From the NCBI GenBank assembly GCA_017510825.1, contig JAFWMA010000019.1, positions 57,100 to 121,099 on the forward strand: a stretch of 64,000 nt of DNA, written 5' to 3'. The first letter of the stretch is position 1; each line of letters opens with the position of its first letter. The notes under the pieces were generated by a model. The model saw nothing but the letters and a program-made list of their open reading frames with translations, was not told the origin of the DNA and made no database searches. Source of the DNA: Clostridia bacterium (GTDB taxonomy: Bacteria; Bacillota; Clostridia; TANB77; CAG-508). This document shows, one piece after another, positions 36,495 through 45,079 of the stretch. Both the position numbers and the translations under genes were made by a program.

Positions 36495-37244
36495 ATGAAA
36501 AAGTTTTTTGCTTTGTTTTTGACCGCCATTATGGGGCTGTTGTGCCTAACTGCATGCGGTAATACGCAAGCAGAAAGAAACTCTGAAACAGTAAGCACTC
36601 AAGAAGCCACTTTGGAAGATTCACCAGAGTGGGTAGCTAAGCTGCCAGAGGCGAGTGACGCTAAGCAACTGTTTATTGTCGCCGGAGTGGGAGATACAAC
36701 AGCTTACGTCAGCATGCACCAAAAAGGTGAGGACGGAAAGTGGAAACAAATAATTACCACACCCGGATACATCGGGAAGAAAGGACTCTTCAAAACTAAG
36801 GAAGGTGACGCCAAGACGCCTGTTGGAATTTTTAAGTTTAACTATGCCTTCGGCATAGCACCAGACCCTGGTTGCTCAATTCCTTACCAGCAGGTAGGGG
36901 ACGACGATTATTGGTCGGGAGATACAGCTTACCACTACAACGAAATGGTAAAGCTTAGTGACTATCCTCAGCTTAAACAGGATGACTCAGAGCATATAGT
37001 GGACTATCAAGTTCACTACCAGTACTGTCTCAACATTTCATATAATGAGACAGGAGAACCCGGACTTGGTTCAGCAATCTTCTTGCACTGCCTTGGACCA
37101 CAAAAGCCCTACACGGGTGGTTGCGTGGCAATCCCGAAGGATAAGATGGAGACTGTTATGAAAAACGTGTCTCCCGACTGCGTGGTTGTAATAAACACAC
37201 TTCAGGAGATTGCACCAGACCTTTATAAGGAATGGGATCTCTAA
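36495..37244 (+). CDS. YkuD-domain L,D-transpeptidase lipoprotein
   Basis: A ~249-residue exported lipoprotein: MKKFFALFLTAIMGLLCLTACGN has a signal helix and the lipobox LTAC. Mature residues ~50-240 form a YkuD domain with HCLGP and the catalytic Cys in TGGCVAIP (the usual SHGC is TGGC here). It should make 3-3 peptide crosslinks or process murein outside the membrane. The ATG at 36495 follows GAAAGGGAAG. Codons are much less AT-biased than neighbours (GCC, CTG, CCC, GGC), and it is a single-gene unit, suggesting transfer; it contains no CGG. Confidence 0.87.
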   Translation: MKKFFALFLTAIMGLLCLTACGNTQAERNSETVSTQEATLEDSPEWVAKLPEASDAKQLFIVAGVGDTTAYVSMHQKGEDGKWKQIITTPGYIGKKGLFKTKEGDAKTPVGIFKFNYAFGIAPDPGCSIPYQQVGDDDYWSGDTAYHYNEMVKLSDYPQLKQDDSEHIVDYQVHYQYCLNISYNETGEPGLGSAIFLHCLGPQKPYTGGCVAIPKDKMETVMKNVSPDCVVVINTLQEIAPDLYKEWDL

Positions 37245-37265
37245 TCTTTGTTTCAATGTACTACA

Positions 37266-37297
37266 GGGGTAGAGCTTAACAAAGCTCTACCCTTTCT
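37266..37297 (+). terminator. Terminator of the L,D-transpeptidase gene
   Basis: GGGTAGAGCTT and AAGCTCTACCC pair around a short loop, followed by TTTCT. Confidence 0.82.
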
Positions 37298-37421
37298 ATT
37301 AATAAATAATATAATTAATTAAAACAATAAGAAATAATTCTATAAAAGGTATAATTAAATTGTTCTAATAATAAATTAAACTCATAAAATGTTGTTAAGA
37401 AATAGTAAGGAGATTTTCAAG

Positions 37422-38162
37422 ATGCTTCGAACAACATTAATGGGTTTATTTTTTGGCACAATTGGCACAACATTAGGTGGGATTATAGGAATAATATGTA
37501 AGAAAAACTCAAATAAATTTTTAAGTTTTGTGCTATCATTTGCATCAGGATTAATGTTAGCAGTAGTTTGCTTTAGTTTAATACCAGAAGCCTTAAAAGT
37601 ACTAGATGCAACAACAGCAGTAATTGGAATTATTGTAGGAATAATTTGCATGATAGTATGTGAATCAATTGTAAACAATAAAATTAAGATTGATAAAACT
37701 AAAACAGAAAACAATAAACTGAAGATTTTAAAAACCGGAATAATAGTAAGTATAGGACTAGCAATTCACAACATACCAGAAGGGATTGCAATAGGGTCAG
37801 GATTTGACGAATCGATGAAACTTGGATTATCACTTGCAATAGCTATATGCCTACATGATGTACCAGAAGGCTTATCAATGGCTATACCAATGAAACATGG
37901 TGGAATGAAACCATGGAAAATAATGCTATATGTAGTTTTGTCTGGAATAGCAACAGGATTTGGTGCATTAATAGGAGCTTTAGTGGGAAACATTTCAATA
38001 GAAGTAGTAGCTATGTGCTTATCATTTGCAGCAGGTGCAATGCTTTATATAGTATCAGGTGAACTAATCCCAGAGTACAATTATTTATATCATGGACGCT
38101 TAAGTGCACTTGGCAACATGGCAGGATTCATAATAGGATTATTGGCAATGATTTTATTCTAA
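37422..38162 (+). CDS. ZIP-family divalent metal transporter
   Basis: A ~246-residue membrane protein with about eight hydrophobic segments. ZIP signatures are present: GLAIHNIPEGIAIGSGF (metal-binding His and Glu) and the related AICLHDVPEGLSMAIPM. It should import zinc or another divalent metal. I place the start at the ATG at 37422, which follows AAGGAG; an in-frame ATG at 37389 has no site. The gene stands alone. Confidence 0.9.
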   Translation: MLRTTLMGLFFGTIGTTLGGIIGIICKKNSNKFLSFVLSFASGLMLAVVCFSLIPEALKVLDATTAVIGIIVGIICMIVCESIVNNKIKIDKTKTENNKLKILKTGIIVSIGLAIHNIPEGIAIGSGFDESMKLGLSLAIAICLHDVPEGLSMAIPMKHGGMKPWKIMLYVVLSGIATGFGALIGALVGNISIEVVAMCLSFAAGAMLYIVSGELIPEYNYLYHGRLSALGNMAGFIIGLLAMILF

Positions 38163-38295
38163 CAAGCAATGGAAAACTGGTATAGGTTTCTTACGCTAAA
38201 TGAAATTTTACAATAAATTTATTAAATATTCTTGACTTAAAATATATAACTATAGTAGAATTAGTAGCGAACATAAGTTTATAATGGAGGAAAAT

Positions 38296-40614
38296 ATGAG
38301 CGAATTATTAGAAGAATTAAACCCAATGCAAAAAGAAGCAGTTAAGCAAACAGAGGGACCATGCTTAGTAATAGCTGGAGCAGGAAGTGGAAAGACCAAA
38401 GTTCTTACATACAAAGTTGCATATTTATTAGAAAAAGGAGTAAAACCTTGGAATATTTTAGCCATAACATTTACTAATAAAGCAGCAAATGAAATGAAGG
38501 AAAGAGTAGAAGCACTAGTTGGAACTGCAACAGCTGATATATGGCTTGGTACATTTCACTCTATATGTGTTAGAATTTTGCGTAAATTTATTGATAGACT
38601 TGGATTTGACAATTCCTTTGTTATTTTTGACACAACTGATCAAAAAACTTTGGTAAAGCATTGCTTAAAAGATATGAACATAGACTCTAAAATGTTTACA
38701 GAAAAATCAATTATAAACGAAATTAGTAATGCAAAAAATGACATGCTAGAACCAGAAGAATATTGCAAAGAAAACAGTGGAGATTATAGAAAAGATATTA
38801 TAGGTAAAATATACATAGAATATCAAAAAAGACTAAAAGAGAACAATGCAATAGACTTTGATGATATTATAAACTTCACAATAAAAATATTACAAAACAA
38901 CCCAGATATACTTGAATATTATAGTGAAAAGTTCAAATATATTTTAGTAGATGAATATCAAGATACAAATAAATCACAATTTACATTAATATCGCTAATA
39001 GCTTCAAGGCATGGTAATGTTACTGCAGTTGGTGATAGTGATCAATCAATATATAGCTTTAGAGGAGCAGATATCACTAATATACTTAATTTTGAAAGAG
39101 ATTTTCCAGGAACTAGAATAATAAAACTTGAACAGAACTATAGATGTACGGGGAATATCCTTAAAGCTGCAAATGCAGTCATAAAAAATAATGGAGACAA
39201 ATTTGAAAAAAGACTATGGACAGAAAACGATGAAGGGTCAATACCAATAATAGACTGCGAAGACGATGAATACCACGAAGCAACATATATAGTAGAAGAG
39301 ATTAATCATTTAAAAAGAGAAGAATATTTTAAAAATTCAGATTTTGCTATATTATACAGAATGAATTCACAATCAAGAGCAATAGAGGATATTTTAAGAA
39401 GAGAGGATATTCCATACAAAATAATAGGTGGACTAAAATTCTATGAAAGAAAAGAGATAAAAGATGCTATAGCATATTTAAGATTAATTGCAAACCAATC
39501 AGACAACTTGTCATTGCAAAGGATTATTAATGAACCTAAAAGAGGAGTTGGAAGAACAAGTGTTGAAAAAATGTTAGCAATATCTACTCAAGAAGGTATT
39601 TCAATGTATGAAGTAGTTAAAAATGCAGACAAATACATTCCTTCAATATATAACAAAACCAGAAACTTTGTAAATACAATTGAAGAACTAAAAACATTAG
39701 AACTACCAGTATCAGACTTGATAAAAGAGATGCTAAAAAAGACAGGATATACGCAGAGTTTAGAAAATGAAAATACAATTGAAGCAAATAGTAGAATTGA
39801 AAACTTAGAAGAGTTTTTAACAGTAGCAATTGAATTTGAAAAAGAAGCGGTAGATAAATCATTACAAGAATTTCTAAATGGAATATCATTAGCAAGCGAT
39901 ACAGACAATATCGAAGAATCAGATGATATGGTAACACTAATGACACTTCATAGTGCTAAAGGACTTGAGTATCCAGTAATATTCCTAGTTGGAATGGAAG
40001 AAGGAATATTCCCTGGACATCAATCAATGACAGAACAAAAAGAAATAGAAGAAGAAAGAAGACTTTTTTACGTTGGTATAACAAGAGCTAAGCAATTTTT
40101 ATACTTAACATTTGCAAACAAAAGAACAATATTTGGCTCAACTAGCTACAATCCGCCATCAAGATTTTTAAAAGAAATTCCAAGTGAGTTATTAGATGGA
40201 TATAATGAGGCCATGAACAATAATACTAAAAAAGACGAATTTGAAGATTATGCCTTTGAATGGGGATATGGAAGCAAACAATGGAATTATGGATTAAATA
40301 AAACAGAAAATAGTAGTGTAGTAACACATAAAATAACATCAAGTGATGAAATTCCAAAAGCTAATACAACAGGATTTAAAAGAACAGCAGAAAGCTTTTT
40401 AAAAAATATACAAGCTAGAAATGATAAAAAAATTGATATTTCACAATATAAAGAAGGGCAAAACATATATCACAAAAAATTTGGTGAAGGAGTTATAACT
40501 AAACTAGAACAAGAAGGAGATGACTACAAAGTAGATATAGACTTTGTAAAAGTTGGACACAAAAGACTAATGGCAAAATTCGCAGGATTAGAAATACTAG
40601 GACAACCTAAGTAA
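38296..40614 (+). CDS. pcrA: ATP-dependent DNA helicase PcrA/UvrD
   Basis: A ~772-residue superfamily 1A 3'-5' helicase for repair and plasmid replication. Motifs: LNPMQKEAV, Walker A GAGSGKT, LAITFTNKAANEM, ILVDEYQDTN (Walker B), VGDSDQSIYSFRGAD, VMTLHSAKGLEYPVIFL and EERRLFYVGITRAK. The C-terminus has the Tudor-like YHKKFGEGVITKLE ... VDFVKVGHKRLM. The ATG at 38296 follows GGAGG at seven bases; the ATG at 38284 overlaps that site and is less likely. Confidence 0.95.
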   Translation: MSELLEELNPMQKEAVKQTEGPCLVIAGAGSGKTKVLTYKVAYLLEKGVKPWNILAITFTNKAANEMKERVEALVGTATADIWLGTFHSICVRILRKFIDRLGFDNSFVIFDTTDQKTLVKHCLKDMNIDSKMFTEKSIINEISNAKNDMLEPEEYCKENSGDYRKDIIGKIYIEYQKRLKENNAIDFDDIINFTIKILQNNPDILEYYSEKFKYILVDEYQDTNKSQFTLISLIASRHGNVTAVGDSDQSIYSFRGADITNILNFERDFPGTRIIKLEQNYRCTGNILKAANAVIKNNGDKFEKRLWTENDEGSIPIIDCEDDEYHEATYIVEEINHLKREEYFKNSDFAILYRMNSQSRAIEDILRREDIPYKIIGGLKFYERKEIKDAIAYLRLIANQSDNLSLQRIINEPKRGVGRTSVEKMLAISTQEGISMYEVVKNADKYIPSIYNKTRNFVNTIEELKTLELPVSDLIKEMLKKTGYTQSLENENTIEANSRIENLEEFLTVAIEFEKEAVDKSLQEFLNGISLASDTDNIEESDDMVTLMTLHSAKGLEYPVIFLVGMEEGIFPGHQSMTEQKEIEEERRLFYVGITRAKQFLYLTFANKRTIFGSTSYNPPSRFLKEIPSELLDGYNEAMNNNTKKDEFEDYAFEWGYGSKQWNYGLNKTENSSVVTHKITSSDEIPKANTTGFKRTAESFLKNIQARNDKKIDISQYKEGQNIYHKKFGEGVITKLEQEGDDYKVDIDFVKVGHKRLMAKFAGLEILGQPK

Positions 40615-40669
40615 CATGGATTGGGTAACACCTACTGCATTAAATCATTCAGAACACTTTTCGAAAAAC

Positions 40670-40706
40670 AGGGACTCGAGCGTATTCTATGCACGAGCCC
40701 CTATTT
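40670..40706 (+). terminator. pcrA terminator
   Basis: AGGGACTCG and CGAGCCCCT pair with one mismatch, followed by ATTTTAT. Confidence 0.65.
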
Positions 40707-40767
40707 TATAAATTTAAGATGCGATAAAATATTATTATATAAAATTTAACACGGACGAACAACTAAA
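40700..40767 (-). repeat. Dispersed ~67 bp repeat, copy B
   Basis: Read on the minus strand this block starts TTTAGTTGTTCGTC, passes TAAATTT and TCGCAT, and ends AAAATAGG, aligning end to end with copy A at 6661-6727 with scattered substitutions and small gaps. Both copies are intergenic. Confidence 0.5.
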
Positions 40768-40825
40768 TATGAATTTTGCGGATATTATTTCCTCTACAAT
40801 TTTATTAATGTACTCTGTTATTTAT

Positions 40826-41443
40826 TTACAACAAATAAGTTTGGCACATTTTAATTGCATTAGATTCTAAAATTACTTTCCCATGTTCCTCCATTGTTGC
40901 AACAAACATATCTTTTGAAGAAAAAAAGTTTGAGAATTCTGTAATAGAAGTATAGAACATAGCAATTTTTTTATAATTGGGATTAATAGAATTAAAACAT
41001 AAATAATAAAAATCACCATATTTATATAAACTATTACTAACGCACAAATTATTGATATAATTAATCTTATTCAATTTTAAATATTCACAAAAATTACAAA
41101 AATCATCAAATTTTTCAAATCTGTAAATAGCAGTTTTAGAATTATTAATATCTTCTTTTACTACTGGTTTAGGTGTAACAACTCTGTGACCATGTTTTAA
41201 TCTAATCAATCTTGTGACAATAAAAACATAATCTCCATTCATCATTGCCTTAGCATCAACTTTAATTTTATAATCGTCTGCATTAAAGCCTACGGCAATC
41301 TTAGCTTCATCCAATAAACGAATAAAAGAATTCTTTGCCTCTTCAGAATTTTTCATAAAATTATCTAAATTATTACTATTAGGTAATTCATCATTAGATA
41401 GTACAATTTTCAGCTTATTTTCACTGATTTTTTCAAATCTCAT
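40826..41443 (-). CDS. mecA: Adaptor protein MecA
   Basis: A 205-residue adaptor that delivers substrates to ClpC-type proteases. It opens MRFEKISENKLKIVLSNDEL (typical MecA start) and has a variable acidic linker and a C-terminal aspartate-poor domain ending in HGKVILESNAIKMCQTYL. The start follows GGAG at 11 bases. Transcribed towards pcrA. The Hsp100 protein at 48551 is ClpE-like, so its partner in this genome may be elsewhere. Confidence 0.85.
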   Translation of the reverse strand: MRFEKISENKLKIVLSNDELPNSNNLDNFMKNSEEAKNSFIRLLDEAKIAVGFNADDYKIKVDAKAMMNGDYVFIVTRLIRLKHGHRVVTPKPVVKEDINNSKTAIYRFEKFDDFCNFCEYLKLNKINYINNLCVSNSLYKYGDFYYLCFNSINPNYKKIAMFYTSITEFSNFFSSKDMFVATMEEHGKVILESNAIKMCQTYLL

Positions 41444-41611
41444 ATATATTATAAACTCCTAAAATACTAAGCTTAAAATATAATAACATATTAATAAAAA
41501 AAAAGAAAGAGTTTTTATAAAAATATCTTGAAAAATTTGTAAAATGAATATATAATAATAAAGTGAAAAAATTACAGTCCGTAAATTCGAAAGAAAAAGA
41601 GGAGGAGAAAT

Positions 41612-41869
41612 ATGGCTACAAGAGAAAAAAACACTTTAGTTTTTATAGTATTTATTCTATGTGGAATAGTAATAGGTGGATTATTAGGAGAAGTTTCAAA
41701 GTCGATTAGTTGGCTAAGCTGGCTATCATATGGTCAGTCATTTGGCTTTTCTGATCCATTTACACTGGATTTAGGGGTAATGCAATTAACACTAGGATTA
41801 ATGATAAAAATAAATGTTGCAAGTATTATAGGTATTATAGTTTCAATATTTATATATAGAAAAGTATAA
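41612..41869 (+). CDS. DUF4321 small membrane protein
   Basis: An 85-residue protein with two membrane spans (FIVFILCGIVIGGLLGEV and the C-terminal VASIIGIIVSIFIY) and a central hydrophilic loop containing a SYGQSFGFSDPFTLDLGVMQLTLGL block, as in DUF4321 proteins found upstream of mre operons. It starts after GAGGAGG. Function unknown; its position as first gene of the shape operon suggests a role in envelope growth. Confidence 0.8.
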   Translation: MATREKNTLVFIVFILCGIVIGGLLGEVSKSISWLSWLSYGQSFGFSDPFTLDLGVMQLTLGLMIKINVASIIGIIVSIFIYRKV

Positions 41870-41927
41870 TTAAAATTAGTATATCTTTTGATAATGAAAC
41901 AAAAACAGGGGCAGAAAGGAAAACTTA

Positions 41928-42623
41928 ATGCCACTAAAAATGAAAGAATTGCCAGAAAGTGAAAGACCATATGAAAAATTGAAAATGTATGGTCCTGAAA
42001 AATTATCAAATGCAGAATTATTGGCAATAATAATAAAATGTGGAACCAAAGACGAAAATTCTTTAAATATTGCTAATCGAATATTACTACTAACGAATAA
42101 CCTAAAAGAAATAGAAAACGTATCAATTGTGGATTTGATGAAAATTAAAGGAATTGGAGAAATCAAATCAATACAATTAAAAGCAATGTGTGAATTGACG
42201 AACAGAATGTACAAGAACAATTTAACAACAAATGTAACAATAAAAAGTCCTAAAGATGCCTATAAATTACTAAAAGACGAAATGAGACAAGAAAAACAAG
42301 AAATAATTAAAACAATAATTATGAATTCAAAAAATACAGTTATAAAAATAAAAGACATAGTAAAAGGTGATTCGAAAACTGTAAATGTAACAATCAAACA
42401 GGTACTAGCGGAAAACATTAGACTACAAGCACCAAAATTAATTATAGCACATAATCATCCAAGTGGAAATGCAACACCAAGCAAACAGGATTATGAGTTT
42501 ACATATAATGTTATTGATGCATGCAAATTACTAGGAATAGAATTGCTAGATCACATAGTTATAGGCAACCACAATTACTCAAGTATTATGTCAAAAATTA
42601 ATAATGGGGAAATAAGCATTTGA
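41928..42623 (+). CDS. radC: RadC-family JAB/MPN-domain protein
   Basis: A 231-residue protein with an N-terminal helix-hairpin-helix (LMKIKGIGEIKSIQLKA) and a C-terminal JAMM metal motif (HNHPSGNATPSKQD). Once thought a DNA repair factor, its real function is unsettled. It commonly sits directly before mreB in Firmicutes, as here (14 bases before the mreB ATG). Starts after GAAAGGAAAA. Confidence 0.93.
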   Translation: MPLKMKELPESERPYEKLKMYGPEKLSNAELLAIIIKCGTKDENSLNIANRILLLTNNLKEIENVSIVDLMKIKGIGEIKSIQLKAMCELTNRMYKNNLTTNVTIKSPKDAYKLLKDEMRQEKQEIIKTIIMNSKNTVIKIKDIVKGDSKTVNVTIKQVLAENIRLQAPKLIIAHNHPSGNATPSKQDYEFTYNVIDACKLLGIELLDHIVIGNHNYSSIMSKINNGEISI

Positions 42624-42637
42624 AAGGAATAAACAAA

Positions 42638-43672
42638 ATGAAATTATTGGACTTTGCAAGTAGAGATATTGGAGTTGATTTAGGAACTGCTAATATTTTG
42701 GTAACTCTAAAAGGAAAAGGAATAGTATCTAGAGAGCCATCAGTAGTTGCAGTTGATATCACAACAGGGGAAATTGTTAAAACTGGAAAAGAAGCAAAAG
42801 AGATGTTGGGCAGAACTCCAGAAAACATAAAAGCTATTAGGCCAATGAGAGATGGAGCAATAGCAGATTTTACAGCGACAGGATTAATGATAAAAAACAT
42901 GATAAAGAAAGTTTGCAAAACATATAACACAGGTAAACCAAGATTAGTAGTTGGAGTTCCTTCTGGAATAACTGAAGTTGAAGAAAGAGCAGTAGAAGAA
43001 ACATTTTTTCAATGTGGTGCAAGAGAAGTAAATTTAATAGATGAACCAATGGCTTCAGCTATTGGAGCTGGTTTAAATGTTTTAGAACCAAATGGAAAAA
43101 TGATTGTAGATATAGGAGGAGGAACTGCAGAAGTTGCAGTTATATCATTAGGAGGAATAGTAGCAAGCACATCAATAAAAGTTGCAGGAAACACACTAGA
43201 CGAAGCAATTGCAAACTACTTGAAAAGAGCACTAGGATTAGTTATAAGTCTAGAAACAGCAGAAAATCTAAAAATAGATTTGGGATGTGCAGAAAAATTA
43301 GTAACTGAGCTAACAAAAGATATTAGAGGTAGAGACCTAGACTCAGGATTACCAAAAAATGTAACAATAACATCAACCCAAATTGCAAATGCAATGAGAA
43401 AACCTGTGTCAGAAATAGTAGAAGCAATTGCTAATACCTTATCAAACACACCACCTGAACTTGTGGCAGACATAATGGAAAATGGAATATATTTAGCAGG
43501 CGGTGGTGCACTAATAAGAAGCTTAGACAATTTAATTGCTCAAAAAATAGGAGTACAAACATACACAGCTGAGACACCACTAGACTGTGTTGCAATTGGA
43601 ACAGGAAAAATTTTAGAAGACATAGAAAAATACAAACCTGTTTTTATAGAAAGAAAAAGTAGAAGAAAATAG
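42638..43672 (+). CDS. mreB: Rod-shape-determining protein MreB
   Basis: A 344-residue actin-like protein that polymerises under the membrane and positions the elongation machinery. Nucleotide-binding motifs DLGTANILV, VVGVPSGITEVEERAV, VDIGGGTAEVAVISLGG and YLAGGGALIRSLD are all present. I prefer the ATG at 42638, preceded by GAAAGGA, over a TTG at 42620 overlapping the end of radC. First of mreB-mreC-mreD-mrdA-minC. Confidence 0.96.
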   Translation: MKLLDFASRDIGVDLGTANILVTLKGKGIVSREPSVVAVDITTGEIVKTGKEAKEMLGRTPENIKAIRPMRDGAIADFTATGLMIKNMIKKVCKTYNTGKPRLVVGVPSGITEVEERAVEETFFQCGAREVNLIDEPMASAIGAGLNVLEPNGKMIVDIGGGTAEVAVISLGGIVASTSIKVAGNTLDEAIANYLKRALGLVISLETAENLKIDLGCAEKLVTELTKDIRGRDLDSGLPKNVTITSTQIANAMRKPVSEIVEAIANTLSNTPPELVADIMENGIYLAGGGALIRSLDNLIAQKIGVQTYTAETPLDCVAIGTGKILEDIEKYKPVFIERKSRRK

Positions 43673-43692
43673 TAACCTGAGAGGAGTTATTA

Positions 43693-44508
43693 ATGAAAAA
43701 CGGAAAAACAAGCGTTATAGGAGTATTAATAGCAACAGTGATATTAATAGTAATCATAGTTGTATCAAATTGGGGAAATGAAAAAATGTCATTTATACAG
43801 AATGGAGTTTCCCTTATAACAATTCCTATTCAAAATGCATTTGCATTTGTTAAAGATAAAATAAATAATAATGACCAAGAGATAAGTGATATTGATAGTT
43901 TAAAAAATGAAAACAAAGAACTAAGAGACGAAAATACTAAACTAAAAGAAGCAGAGAGAGAATTAGAAGTACTAAAATCAGAAAACAACACTTTAAAAGA
44001 TTATCTTAATTTAAAAAATAAATATGCAGACTATTCCACAATTCCTGCATATATTGTGGAAAGAACATATAGTAACTATGATAAAATAGTAATAATTAAT
44101 GTAGGATCAAAAGATGGTATAGATATAAATATGCCAGTAATATCAGAATCTGGACTGGTAGGACATGTCATATCAGTGACTGAAAATTCAGCAAAGGTTC
44201 AAACAATAATAGATACAGCAAGCACAGTTAGTTCGACAATTTCAACAGCAGATGAAAGCATTTTAGTAAAAGGAACAATTAGCAATAACGAACAACTAAA
44301 AGCATCAAGTATACCAGCAAATGCAACAGTACTACAAGGTGATGCAGTTGTAACATCAGGGCTAGGTGGTATATATCCAAAAGGTATTTTAATAGGAACA
44401 ATAAAAGAGATTGTTAACACAAAAAATCAAACAGATAGATATGCTAACATTCAAACTGCAACAAATTTTAATACTTTACAAACTGTGTTAGTACTAACTG
44501 CAAAATAA
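43693..44508 (+). CDS. mreC: Rod-shape-determining protein MreC
   Basis: A 271-residue protein with one N-terminal membrane span (IGVLIATVILIVIIVVSNW), a coiled coil (~60-110, KNENKELRDENTKLKEAERELEVLKSE) and an extracytoplasmic beta domain (NVGSKDGIDINMPVISESGLVGHV). It couples MreB to PBP2 and RodA outside the membrane. Starts after GAGAGGAG, 20 bases after mreB. Confidence 0.95.
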   Translation: MKNGKTSVIGVLIATVILIVIIVVSNWGNEKMSFIQNGVSLITIPIQNAFAFVKDKINNNDQEISDIDSLKNENKELRDENTKLKEAERELEVLKSENNTLKDYLNLKNKYADYSTIPAYIVERTYSNYDKIVIINVGSKDGIDINMPVISESGLVGHVISVTENSAKVQTIIDTASTVSSTISTADESILVKGTISNNEQLKASSIPANATVLQGDAVVTSGLGGIYPKGILIGTIKEIVNTKNQTDRYANIQTATNFNTLQTVLVLTAK

Positions 44509-44534
44509 AAGAGATAAAAAACTAGGAGGCTAAT

Positions 44535-45071
44535 TTGAATAAGAGTATTAAAGGAATTTTAATAATAGTACTATTATTTATAATAATATATTTCCTACAA
44601 ATTAATTTTTTCTCATGGTTTAACATAAGTGGAGTTATGCCAAATCTATTTGTAATATTAGTATTATTTATTGGTTTATTTGTTGGAAATAAACTGGGCG
44701 GGGTATTTGGTTTAGCAATTGGAATAATTTTAGATATAACATTTGGTAGAACTGTTGGAGTAACAGGGGTACTATTAGCTATTATAGGACTAATTGGTGA
44801 ATACTTTGATAAGAATTTTTCAAAAGATAATAGGATGATGATAATTTTAGTAAGTATCGCTTGTACCATACTATTTGAAGTAGGAATGTACATTTTTAAA
44901 TTTGCAACACTAAAAATAGATATTGATATTCCAGCATTTGCTATAACATTGCTAATTGAAAACCTATTTAACTCACTGCTAATAATCATTTTCTACACAG
45001 GAATAAAGAAAATAGGATATTATTTAGAAGATACATTTAAAGGAAGAAAATTATTAACTAGATACTTTTAG
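44535..45071 (+). CDS. mreD: Rod-shape-determining protein MreD
   Basis: A 178-residue polytopic membrane protein with five to six hydrophobic segments and the MreD core (FFSWFNISGVMPNLFVILVLFIGLFVG; GLAIGIILDITFGRTVGVTG). The start is TTG at 44535, eight bases after AGGAGG; no ATG is suitably placed. Eight bases separate its stop from the mrdA start. Confidence 0.92.
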   Translation: MNKSIKGILIIVLLFIIIYFLQINFFSWFNISGVMPNLFVILVLFIGLFVGNKLGGVFGLAIGIILDITFGRTVGVTGVLLAIIGLIGEYFDKNFSKDNRMMIILVSIACTILFEVGMYIFKFATLKIDIDIPAFAITLLIENLFNSLLIIIFYTGIKKIGYYLEDTFKGRKLLTRYF

Positions 45072-45079
45072 GAGGTACG

